From the NCBI RefSeq assembly GCF_026616195.1, contig NZ_JANHDH010000001.1, forward strand, positions 806,001 to 870,000: DNA of 64,000 bases, read 5' to 3'. The translations under genes were made by a program, and so were the position numbers. Positions within the stretch are counted from its first letter, which is position 1, and each line of letters starts with the position of its first letter. The notes beneath the pieces are model-generated. The model made no database searches and was not told the DNA's origin. It was given only the letters and a program-made list of their open reading frames with translations. The stretch comes from Haloarchaeobius amylolyticus (GTDB taxonomy: Archaea; Halobacteriota; Halobacteria; Halobacteriales; Natrialbaceae). This document shows, one piece after another, positions 52,339-60,239 of this stretch.

Positions 52339-52989
52339 TCAGAGCGTCATCCAGTTCGTCGTCCGTTCGCCCGGTGGGACGTGCCAGCGCTGCTGTGCCC
52401 GGTTCCCCGTCTCTCTGAGTTCGATCCAGCCGTCGAAGAGGTTGACCACGTCGTCCGACACCTCGTCCGTCCCGAGGTGGACGTAACCCATGCCGCGACA
52501 CCCCCGGACGACGGTTCCCAGCCCGCGCAGGAAGTGTTCTCGACTCTCGGCGTCGCTCCCGGCGAGCAACGACTCCGCACCCGGTGCGAGGAGCCGCAAC
52601 TGGCCGGGCTCCAGCCCGTCCTCGCGACTGTCGTACCGGACGACCGATTCGAGGACCGCCCCCCGGATACCGGACAGGCTGCGGTACTCGTCACCCCGAT
52701 GGACCCGGACGTCCGGGTCGGTCGGCGACACACCCTCCGGGAGGTACGGGACGGGGTCCCGCTCGGACCCCGGCGTGACGACCACCCGTTTCCGGTCCGC
52801 GTCCGCCGCCCCACCGAGCAGTCGGAACGCTCGTGCGACGGTCGCTGCGCTCACGGCACCGGTGACCAGCATCGCACACCCGTGCTTCTTGTAGTCGGCG
52901 AGGATCGACGAGAAATCCGTCTCGACGCTACTGTCCCGGAACTGTGCACCCGACAGTTCTCGCTCGAAGACGATTCGGTCGGCGTCCAT
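52339..52989 (-). CDS. haloarchaeal protein of the DUF7504-like type, function unknown
   Basis: 216 residues from ATG 52989. The pattern CAMLVTGAVSAATVARAFRLLGG followed by DRKRVVVTPGSERDP resembles degenerate RecA/KaiC-like proteins that haloarchaea carry in many copies (DUF7504-type), in which the P-loop is degraded. The C-terminal part has LRGLGTVVRGCRGMGYVHLGTD. It lies 41 bp after a winged-helix regulator on the same strand and is convergent with ligA. Assignment by resemblance only. Confidence 0.55.
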   Translation of the reverse strand: MDADRIVFERELSGAQFRDSSVETDFSSILADYKKHGCAMLVTGAVSAATVARAFRLLGGAADADRKRVVVTPGSERDPVPYLPEGVSPTDPDVRVHRGDEYRSLSGIRGAVLESVVRYDSREDGLEPGQLRLLAPGAESLLAGSDAESREHFLRGLGTVVRGCRGMGYVHLGTDEVSDDVVNLFDGWIELRETGNRAQQRWHVPPGERTTNWMTL

Positions 52990-53030
52990 TCGGAGGTTCC
53001 TACCAGCCGCACTATCAAAACGCTTCTTGC

Positions 53031-53369
53031 TCACTCGACGAACTCCTCGACCGACGCCGCGTAATCCTCTCGTTCGGCGTATACCCGGCTCAGCGTCGCG
53101 TTCAGTTCTGCCAGCTGTGCCGTCTGGTCGGTGTCGGCGAGCGAATACGACGGGTACCCCTCCCCGTCGTGTTTCTCCAGCAGCCCCAGGTCGATGAGTT
53201 CCTCCCGGTGGTCGTGGAAGGTACTCGGCGAGAGGTTCGCCTCGGAGGCGATCTCGCTCGCTCCGAGGCGCTCGTCCGGGCGCTCGACGACGACTCCCAG
53301 GATCGCGACCCTGGCAGGATAGGCGAGCGCCCGCGTCAACGGTGGTTCGAACGACCGTGGGGTGCCCAT
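53031..53369 (-). CDS. winged-helix transcriptional regulator (ArsR-like)
   Basis: 112 residues from ATG 53369. LTRALAYPARVAILGVVVERP, then LGASEIASEANLSPSTFHDHREELIDLGLLEKH is a clear winged-helix DNA-binding domain (about residues 10-65). It is followed by a beta hairpin (GYPSYSLADT) and a C-terminal helix. An AAATATACTTG box lies about 30 bp before the start. It may regulate the DUF7504-like gene downstream or the divergent 172-aa gene. Confidence 0.78.
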   Translation of the reverse strand: MGTPRSFEPPLTRALAYPARVAILGVVVERPDERLGASEIASEANLSPSTFHDHREELIDLGLLEKHDGEGYPSYSLADTDQTAQLAELNATLSRVYAEREDYAASVEEFVE

Positions 53370-53541
53370 CGGTGGACACGTCGAACTATGAGGACAAGTA
53401 TATTTTGAAGACGACTCTTTGGCCAAGCGAGACGAGAGTATCGAACAGGTGTTGAATATATCGGCCTATTAACTACAATACTTTGAAAATATTGGTTCTC
53501 AAGCCAACATCTTTTACCATGTGGGGTGTGCTTTGTGCCGT
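53370..53541. promoter_or_regulatory. AT-rich divergent promoter region
   Basis: These 172 bp are strikingly AT-rich for this genome. Leftward, AAATATACTTG near 53395-53405 is a TATA for the winged-helix gene. Rightward, CTTTTACC near 53510-53518 is about 27 bp before ATG 53542. Between them are short inverted repeats: CAATA...TATTG (about 53479-53497) and TTGG-TTCTCAAG-CCAA (about 53495-53510). A regulator-binding role is plausible. Confidence 0.5.
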
Positions 53542-54060
53542 ATGAGCTTCGGCATCCCTCCCGGTGGTGTTCGGGAGGACCAGACGGAATGGGTACTCGA
53601 GCGTGCGACAGAACTGGACGTGCCGCCAGCAGTCGTGTGGGATTACGTCGAGCGGAACACCGAGGGCGACGTCGTGGTCGCAGACGAAGACCGGGCCCGC
53701 CTCACCCGGTTCCTCGACTCCCACCTCGCCCGACCGATGGTCTCCGACCACACCCGCGTGCGCCTCTACGACGGCCCGGAAGGCCGCTACGACTACATCA
53801 AGGGCGTCCACTACGCCCAGGACGTCGAAGGCGACGTCCGCCGGATGGTCCACGCCGTCGCCGCCGACCAGCAGATGACGGTCGAGGTCGACGGCGACTG
53901 CGGTATCGCCGTCCGCTTCCACGAACCGGTCGCCTCCGCCGACGCCTACGTCGCCGCCGAGATACTGCGCCGTGCCTTCGACGAACCGCTCGAAGCCGTC
54001 GACGACATCATCGAAATCGTCGACTACGACACGCAGCGGTCGTGGAACGAACTGGACTGA
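53542..54060 (+). CDS. 172-aa hypothetical protein
   Basis: From ATG 53542, 172 residues, soluble and acidic. An N-terminal helical half (DQTEWVLERATELDVPPAVVWDYVERN, LTRFLDSHLARPMVSD) is followed by an alpha/beta half (RVRLYDGPEGRYDYIKGVHYAQD, MTVEVDGDCGIAVRFHEPV, AEILRRAFDEPLEAVDDIIEIVDYD). No family was recognised. Its stop is 27 bp from the stop of the convergent CHAT-domain gene. Unlike that gene it has normal GC content. Confidence 0.65.
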   Translation: MSFGIPPGGVREDQTEWVLERATELDVPPAVVWDYVERNTEGDVVVADEDRARLTRFLDSHLARPMVSDHTRVRLYDGPEGRYDYIKGVHYAQDVEGDVRRMVHAVAADQQMTVEVDGDCGIAVRFHEPVASADAYVAAEILRRAFDEPLEAVDDIIEIVDYDTQRSWNELD

Positions 54061-54087
54061 CACCTCCTGGTTCACCGAAGAGTCACC

Positions 54088-56205
54088 CTACTCCTTGAGC
54101 AGGCGCTCGACGTCTGATTCTGACTCTGGCCAGTGGAGCTCACCGGCCACCCAGAGCGGGGGTCCCGTCTCCGAGTCGCCGAACTCCATGACGGCCTTCG
54201 GTAGGCGAACACGGTCGATTGTATATGTAGAGGTCTCTCCCGGATCGAATATCGTGTCCATCCACTCTGTCTCTGTCTCGTCTTCCGCGTAGACACAGTT
54301 CATCGTCACCGTTCCGACCTTGTGTGGTTCCCAGAGGTACGTCTTCACCGAAAGTACCGCCGAATCTTCGTCTCGTAAATTGACGGTCACCACAGTTGGT
54401 GTCACATCTCCACGGATAGAGAACCTTGAAAGACCGTCACCGACCACGAGATACTGAGATCTCGAGTCGAGATGCATCGTCGCCTGCTCGACGGCTGCAC
54501 TCATGGAGAACCCCTCACTGAGCAACCGGGAGATGTTCCGGCCGATGATGTTCGCATCTCGGTTGGCGACACGCGAGTGCGTCGTGACACCGGCGACAGC
54601 GCCTTGTTCGACCAGAGATCTCGCCTGGTGGTACGTCTCACAGGCGTTCAGGACGAACAGGTCCGGTCCGACACGGGCGAGGTCACCGACGTCCAGTACT
54701 CCATCTCGACAGTGGAGTCCTGCCCGATTCGCATGTCCGATGAAATGGAGTAAGTCGTATTGGTCGTCAGCCAGTACCGACCTCAGTTTCGCCCGGTCCG
54801 GGTCGAAGAGACGAACGATTTCCCGGTTGATGCCTCTGTCTTTGTCGTAGAGATCGTCGAGTGCATCGCGCGCTGGCAGCATCGATTCGTCGGTACACAC
54901 CATCGCCACCTTGATCGAATCTTTCTCGTTATCGATATCTAGACCGTGTTCGAGACTCGCTTGCGTCGCTTTACTCGCATTCGTCGGAATGCCCGGGCCG
55001 AACCAGGCCTGCGTCACTGCATCATCCGGAGCTGACAGTTCGACGTATGACTGGTCCTGGATATCGTTTACAGTTCCACTGCTGAATGGGGATTCGAAAT
55101 CCCGCGTGAAGGCAGATATCGTCGATGAGACAGGCTTGGTGGGGCGCCCTCTAGCAGGGCGAACAGCTCCGAGCCGGTGTAGCACGTGAGGGAGAACGGT
55201 CACAGACTCTGGTCGTGGGGGTAGGTGAGCGACCATCGGAATCCTCGGCATGTCGGCTTCTATATCCGTGAATTCTACTTGGAGATACGCTTGTAACCGC
55301 TCGGCAGGCGTGGCGTCATAGGCCCAATCCAGGTCGAAGGGCAGTTCCGAAATCGTCGCTTCGTCGAGTATGGGGTCGTGCTGGTAAACACCGATGGACC
55401 GGACGACACAATCGAGGAAGAACATCTGTCGCTGCAACCTGACGAGGTCGTCTTCGAGTGATCGTTCGACCCCGATGTCGACGTGCTCATCACCGGCAAC
55501 TATGGCTGGTTCCGGTCCAGATCGAAGCCTCCCCGAGAGGTAGTACGTTAGTGGCGCCGCGGTGAACAATGCCCCGTATCGCGGGGGAACGATGACGTCG
55601 ATATCGGTCTCTCTTGTTTCTATTTCGTCCGGAATCGAGAGTGTTGGTCCGAGCTCGAGCTTCGGTGGGTAATCACGGAGTCCGGCCCAGGATCGGTCCG
55701 GTGAGGTTGTAGAGAACGACCCCCCGAGTGCGCTTATAGCCGTGGCCATGTCCTCGGGTCGGTCCGGTGTCTGAATCGTCGCCATCGGCTCGGAGTGGTT
55801 CGACCGGAACCCGATTACGACCTGTCGACGGTCCTGAAATTCGACCCGTGTATAACCGACTCCACCTCGGATATCTGGTTGACCGGTCACCATCAAGTAC
55901 ATCTTCACAGGGCTCGGGAAATTGATCACATAGGTACCGAAAGGTAATGTGAACTGTTCCTTCCCGAACCGCTGTCGCAGTTGTTCCATCTCCTCGTTGA
56001 ACACATGCAGAACAAACTGGCTAGAGAACTCGACGTGGTCCGTCTCCAGTTCGATGGTCTCGTCGACGAGGTCCCAGAACGGGACGTCCGTCGGGCCTGG
56101 TGAGAACTGGTTCCCGGACGTCTCGAACTGCACACTGACCTGTGCCAGCGGGTCCAGCACCTCGATCCCACACGGGTCGGTCGTCTGTCGGTACTCCAGG
56201 GCCAT
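54088..56205 (-). CDS. CHAT-domain (caspase-like) putative cysteine protease
   Basis: 705 residues. The C-terminal third is a CHAT domain: DLLHFIGHANRAGLHCRDG gives the catalytic His (H491, in GHA) and DLFVLNACETYHQARSL the catalytic Cys (C522 in NACET); GAVAGVTTHSRVANRDA and FSMSAAVEQA follow as usual. The first 430 residues are beta-rich and unassigned, and a beta-rich tail of about 110 residues follows the protease. The gene has clearly lower GC than its surroundings, suggesting transfer. CHAT proteases act in regulated proteolysis and some prokaryotic immune systems; substrate and partner here are unknown. Confidence 0.82.
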   Translation of the reverse strand: MALEYRQTTDPCGIEVLDPLAQVSVQFETSGNQFSPGPTDVPFWDLVDETIELETDHVEFSSQFVLHVFNEEMEQLRQRFGKEQFTLPFGTYVINFPSPVKMYLMVTGQPDIRGGVGYTRVEFQDRRQVVIGFRSNHSEPMATIQTPDRPEDMATAISALGGSFSTTSPDRSWAGLRDYPPKLELGPTLSIPDEIETRETDIDVIVPPRYGALFTAAPLTYYLSGRLRSGPEPAIVAGDEHVDIGVERSLEDDLVRLQRQMFFLDCVVRSIGVYQHDPILDEATISELPFDLDWAYDATPAERLQAYLQVEFTDIEADMPRIPMVAHLPPRPESVTVLPHVLHRLGAVRPARGRPTKPVSSTISAFTRDFESPFSSGTVNDIQDQSYVELSAPDDAVTQAWFGPGIPTNASKATQASLEHGLDIDNEKDSIKVAMVCTDESMLPARDALDDLYDKDRGINREIVRLFDPDRAKLRSVLADDQYDLLHFIGHANRAGLHCRDGVLDVGDLARVGPDLFVLNACETYHQARSLVEQGAVAGVTTHSRVANRDANIIGRNISRLLSEGFSMSAAVEQATMHLDSRSQYLVVGDGLSRFSIRGDVTPTVVTVNLRDEDSAVLSVKTYLWEPHKVGTVTMNCVYAEDETETEWMDTIFDPGETSTYTIDRVRLPKAVMEFGDSETGPPLWVAGELHWPESESDVERLLKE

Positions 56206-56289
56206 CTACTACCACCGCGTTCGCCCCGGGAGTACGTAGTCGTTTCCGCCGACGGGAGGCTTTTCCGCGGTGGCGGCCAAGCGCCCCAC

Positions 56290-57042
56290 ATGACGATTCG
56301 ACACGACGGCCTGCTGGTCGACTGGCTCGGCTACGCGACGACGCGCATCGAGGCCCCGGACGGGACCGTCGTCTACCTCGACCCCGGCCGGTACGGCGTG
56401 CTCTCGGGGGAGTGGGAGCCCCCGGGCGGGCAGGACCTCCCGCATCCCGAACCGCAGGACGAGTACCCGAAGGACGGCGACGTGGTCTGTATCACGCACG
56501 ACCACCACTACGATTCGGACGCCCTGACGCGGGTCGCGGACAGCGAGGCGACGGTCGTGGTGTACGAGGCGGTCGACGCGAGCAACATCGACCGCGACGT
56601 GACACCGGTCGACGAACTCCCCTACGAGGTCGTCCGGGTCGACGACGAGGCCCACGTGAGCGCGGCCGGGGTGGACGTGTGGTCGGTCCCGGCGTACAAC
56701 GAGCCGGATGGCCCGCACGCGAAGGCCGACGGGAGCGTCTCGCACCCGGAGGGCTTCGGCTGTGGGTTCAAGGTCGGTATCGGCGGCGTCTCGGTGTTCT
56801 GGCCGGGTGATTCGGACGCGCTCGACGGGTTCGCAGAACTCGATGTGTCGCTGTTCCTCGCGAACATCGGCGGGAGCGTGGTGTCGGACCGCCACGAGTC
56901 GGCCGCCCTCGCCGAGGCGATGGACCCGGACCTCGTCCTGCCGGTCCACTACAACACCATCGACATCCTCACCACGGACTCGGGCGAGTTCGCGAAGGAC
57001 GTGGCACGGCGGGGTATCCCGGTCGTACTCGACGAGTTGTGA
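56290..57042 (+). CDS. metallo-beta-lactamase-fold hydrolase (UlaG/L-ascorbate-6-phosphate lactonase-like)
   Basis: 250 residues. The metal site HxHxDH appears as THDHHYDSDAL (about 75-85); a second His/Asp is in VFWPGDSDALDG (about 174-185) and the last His in LVLPVHYNTID (about 217-227). The start (DGLLVDWLGYATTRIEAPDGTVVYLDPG) resembles UlaG-type MBL proteins. It hydrolyses some ester, lactone or phosphodiester using bound metal. Its gene is divergent from the CHAT gene, about 85 bp apart, and is of normal GC. Confidence 0.82.
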   Translation: MTIRHDGLLVDWLGYATTRIEAPDGTVVYLDPGRYGVLSGEWEPPGGQDLPHPEPQDEYPKDGDVVCITHDHHYDSDALTRVADSEATVVVYEAVDASNIDRDVTPVDELPYEVVRVDDEAHVSAAGVDVWSVPAYNEPDGPHAKADGSVSHPEGFGCGFKVGIGGVSVFWPGDSDALDGFAELDVSLFLANIGGSVVSDRHESAALAEAMDPDLVLPVHYNTIDILTTDSGEFAKDVARRGIPVVLDEL

Positions 57043-57079
57043 GAACGCTGGAGACGGCGAAAACGGTGAGATTCGGGGT

Positions 57080-57787
57080 TCAGTTCTTCTCGTAGCTGAC
57101 GAGCGTCATCTCCATCGAGAGGGTACCGTCCTCGTTGTAGTACGCGCTGTAGGGTGCGAGGCCGAGTTGCGGCGCGAAGCAGCCCGCGTGGAGGACCTGC
57201 CCGTCGACGGTCATCTCGGAGGCGTAGCACTCGACGTTGGCGTAGGTGTCGGTCCCGGTGACCGCGAAGGAGGCCGAGCCATCCTGGGTGGTGTAGGACC
57301 ACTTGGTGCCCTCGCTGAGGTCCTGGCCGGCGTACCAGGTCGCGGGCGTGAACATGGTCGTCACGAGGAGGATGCCGGCGGGGTTGGTGTAGAGCTGGCT
57401 CTGGACGGTCTCTTTCGTCCCGGTGACCGTCGACTCGAAGCGCTCGCCGGCGACGTCGTAGACCATCCGGACGGTGACGGTGTCGCCGTCGACGCTCTGG
57501 ACGTCCCAGACGAGCTGGCCGTCACCCTCGCCCTCCATGTAGACGTCGTAGGTGTACGTCGCCGGCTCGTCGAAGTCGAAGACGGTCCACTCGCCCGGCT
57601 GGAGCGACGAGACGGGGCCACCATCGCCCGACCCGTCACCGGCGCCATCGCCCGAACCGTCGCCGCCCCCGCCGGAGCCAGCGGTCGTGGGTGTCGTCGT
57701 CACGTCGGCGCCGGTGTCCCCCGAGAGGCACCCTGCGCTCAGGACGGTCAGTGCCAGTACCACTGCGAGTACCAGTCGTCCATTCAT
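57080..57787 (-). CDS. exported lipoprotein, function unknown
   Basis: 235 residues from ATG 57787. The signal LVLAVVLALTVLSAGC (Cys19) is a Sec-type lipobox. Then comes a low-complexity Thr/Gly/Asp linker (about 28-58, GSGDG repeats), followed by a beta-rich domain (EWTVFDFDEPATYTYDVYMEG ... GTLSMEMTLVSYEKN). A CTTATCG box about 27 bp upstream indicates a leaderless start. The mature domain is not recognised. It is convergent with the MBL-fold gene. Confidence 0.7.
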   Translation of the reverse strand: MNGRLVLAVVLALTVLSAGCLSGDTGADVTTTPTTAGSGGGGDGSGDGAGDGSGDGGPVSSLQPGEWTVFDFDEPATYTYDVYMEGEGDGQLVWDVQSVDGDTVTVRMVYDVAGERFESTVTGTKETVQSQLYTNPAGILLVTTMFTPATWYAGQDLSEGTKWSYTTQDGSASFAVTGTDTYANVECYASEMTVDGQVLHAGCFAPQLGLAPYSAYYNEDGTLSMEMTLVSYEKN

Positions 57788-57965
57788 GTGGGTGATAGGA
57801 TTGGCGATACGATAAGAGTGCGTGTGAGCAGGCCCAGCACGCGTCTCATGTCGTGGTTCGGTACTGTCCCTACCGGACCAAGCGCTGGAGTACAGACAGC
57901 TCGTACCATTGTTTCGACACCGCCGCGACCAAAACGATTTACCGCGCTCGTCACTATGTTGACGT

Positions 57966-59069
57966 ATGGACGCCGGTAGTCCCCGCGACGACGAGGGCAC
58001 GGCCGCCCCACCGTTCTGTTCCCGGTGTGGGTCCCGGCTCGGGGCCGATGCACGGTTCTGTCCCCAGTGTGGCTCTCGCGTGACGCCCCTCCACGAGAGC
58101 GACGCCGACAGCGGTCGGCGAGCACAGACCCGGCGCGAACGACGTCGAGACGACCGACCGCGAGAGTCCGAGCGACGGGGAGACGAGAACCGACGGAACA
58201 GGACCGAGAACCAGCGCGAAGACGGCCAGCGCCGGGAGGACGACCGACGCGAGGAGCGCCAGCGCGAAGACGGCCAGTACAGCGAGGAAAGCCGACGCGA
58301 CGACCGTCGCCGCCACGGCCCGGCCCTCCGCGAGCGCGTCGACGCCCGGCTCGTCGAGGGGTGGGAGGTCGAGGAGGACTACGGTGACCGGGTGGTGCTC
58401 GTCGACCGGTCGTACGGGAGCGCCGGGATGCACGTCATCATCGCGCTCGCGACCATCTGGTGGACGTCCGGGCTCGGGAACGCCGCCTACGCCGCCTACA
58501 AGTACTACGCCGACGCCGAGCGCCTGATCTTGACCCGTCGCGAGGGCCCGAACGGTCCGGTCGTGACCGAGTCCCACGAGGGCTCGCGGTCCAGCGGGAC
58601 CGCGGCCGTCGTCGCCGGGCTCATCCTCGGCTTCCTGGGGCTCATGCTGTTCCTGCCCCTGCTGTTCGGGCTGGCGCTGATCTTCCAGGAGGTCGCGGTC
58701 GTCCTGGCCATCGGCGCGCTGTTGCTCGCCGGGGGCGTCGCCGCCTCGAAGGCCTCGGGGTCCGACCACTCCATCACCGACTTCGGCCGCACGAAGGACG
58801 TGACCGAGCGCGTGGTCTACGAGCCGGACCTGCCGTGTACGGCCTGCCTGTCGCCCATCGAGGCCGGGGTCGAGCGCCGCTACGCCGACCAGTTCCTCGT
58901 GGCCGGTCTCCCGGTCAAGACCTACGAGTCCGGCTCGAACCACTACTGCCGGTCCTGCGCCGACGGGGAGACGGACACGGAACTTCCCGATGCAGACGAG
59001 GAGGAGTCCGAGAGTGAGACGACCGCCGATTCCGACGACGGCGGCTTCGAGTTCGAGCACGACTTCTGA
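57966..59069 (+). CDS. zinc-ribbon membrane protein with a long charged linker
   Basis: 367 residues. An N-terminal double zinc ribbon FCSRCGSRLGADARFCPQCGSRV (residues 17-39) is followed by a very charged Arg/Glu/Asp linker (about 48-120), a domain with several hydrophobic segments (about 150-255) and a second four-Cys zinc motif CTACLSPIE...YCRSCADGE (about 288-331), then an acidic tail. A GATTTACC box lies about 27 bp before the ATG. It may be a membrane-bound scaffold; function is unknown. Confidence 0.7.
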   Translation: MDAGSPRDDEGTAAPPFCSRCGSRLGADARFCPQCGSRVTPLHESDADSGRRAQTRRERRRDDRPRESERRGDENRRNRTENQREDGQRREDDRREERQREDGQYSEESRRDDRRRHGPALRERVDARLVEGWEVEEDYGDRVVLVDRSYGSAGMHVIIALATIWWTSGLGNAAYAAYKYYADAERLILTRREGPNGPVVTESHEGSRSSGTAAVVAGLILGFLGLMLFLPLLFGLALIFQEVAVVLAIGALLLAGGVAASKASGSDHSITDFGRTKDVTERVVYEPDLPCTACLSPIEAGVERRYADQFLVAGLPVKTYESGSNHYCRSCADGETDTELPDADEEESESETTADSDDGGFEFEHDF

Positions 59070-59147
59070 CGGGTGCCGTCGCTCTCGGGACCTGAGCCGC
59101 CAGAATCGGTCGGACTGGCTGCCGACCCGGACGGTGGTGACCCGTCC

Positions 59148-60239
59148 TCAGATGATGCCCATCTCGTCGAGGCGCTCGGGCAGGTAGGTGTCGGTCACGA
59201 AGTCGAGGCCGCGAGCCGCGAGTGCCTGCTGTTCTGCCTTCTTCTCGATGTCGAGCTGGAGTTCGATCTGCTCGGTCCAGAACTCGGACTGGAAGCGCGG
59301 GTCCTCCAGTTCGGACTCCAGTGCGTTGATGTCGGAGTCCGAGAGCGGGTCGGTCGGCAGGTCGTACTCGACGATGTCCTGTGGCCGGATGCCGACGTAC
59401 CGGGCCTCCGGCGTGGCGAGGTACTCCGAGAGGTGTGCGGACTTGATGGAGCCGTAGGCGACCGACCCGAAGATGCGGTACGACCACGGGTCGCCGTCAG
59501 TGAAGACCACGACCGGGAGGCCGAGTTCGTCGTGCAGGCGCTTGGTGATGCGACGGGTCGCTCGCGCGGGCTGCCCCTTGAGGTGGACGACGAGTGCGTT
59601 GTGGTCCTCGTCGAAGCCGTTCTCGACGAGACGGTCGCGCATACCACCGGTCTCCACGCACATCACGAAGTCGATGTCGTGGTCGAGGAACTCGACGGTG
59701 TCGGGGTTGTTCGGGATCTGGTAGCCGCCCTCGCCGACGTCCTTCTGGCAGTGGATCTCGCGCTCGCCGCGACGGGTCTGCTCGCGGATCTTCAGCGGGC
59801 CGATGAGGGTCGCACCCGACTCCTCCGGCCGCATGTGGAAGTCCTCGCGTTTGACCTCGCTGACGATCTCTAAGTCCTCGACGAGTTTGTTCGACTCGTC
59901 CTGCCCGTTGAACTGCGCCTCCTCGTTGTCCCACGACTCGGAGAGGTAGTACAGCTCACGCAGGGTGGACGAGCGGTCCTCGTCGAGTTGCTGGGCGAGG
60001 AAGTCGATGGTGTAGACCGCCTTCAGCAGTTTTCGTGCGCCCCGGACCGAGTTGGCCGAGCGCGTCGAGGTGCGGTCCCCGTACACCCACACGTTCTTGT
60101 CCTCGTCGTACTCGATGTTGGACTTCGTGCGGGTCGGGAGGGTCATGCGGGGAATCTCGCCCCCCTCGAACTGGTCGTAGAACTCTGCGGCGAGGTCGAT
60201 GAGTTTCTGCCGGGCCTCGGCGTCTGTGTCGGTGCTCAT
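59148..60239 (-). CDS. top6A: DNA topoisomerase VI subunit A (Spo11-like)
   Basis: 363 residues. The CAP-like winged-helix domain has the catalytic tyrosine in [12 protein letters not shown] (Y97-Y98), and the Toprim domain has VETGGM (acidic catalytic Glu) and [15 protein letters not shown] (DxD). It forms the DNA-cutting part of the A2B2 topoisomerase VI that decatenates and relaxes DNA. Its start overlaps the stop of top6B (ATGA), the usual coupled arrangement. Confidence 0.94.
   Translation of the reverse strand: MSTDTDAEARQKLIDLAAEFYDQFEGGEIPRMTLPTRTKSNIEYDEDKNVWVYGDRTSTRSANSVRGARKLLKAVYTIDFLAQQLDEDRSSTLRELYYLSESWDNEEAQFNGQDESNKLVEDLEIVSEVKREDFHMRPEESGATLIGPLKIREQTRRGEREIHCQKDVGEGGYQIPNNPDTVEFLDHDIDFVMCVETGGMRDRLVENGFDEDHNALVVHLKGQPARATRRITKRLHDELGLPVVVFTDGDPWSYRIFGSVAYGSIKSAHLSEYLATPEARYVGIRPQDIVEYDLPTDPLSDSDINALESELEDPRFQSEFWTEQIELQLDIEKKAEQQALAARGLDFVTDTYLPERLDEMGII

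Noticed and set aside
56212-56273. 8-bp inverted repeat CCACCGCG/CGCGGTGG between the CHAT and MBL genes
   Set aside because: Pure GC arms with a 46-nt loop are expected by chance at this base composition.
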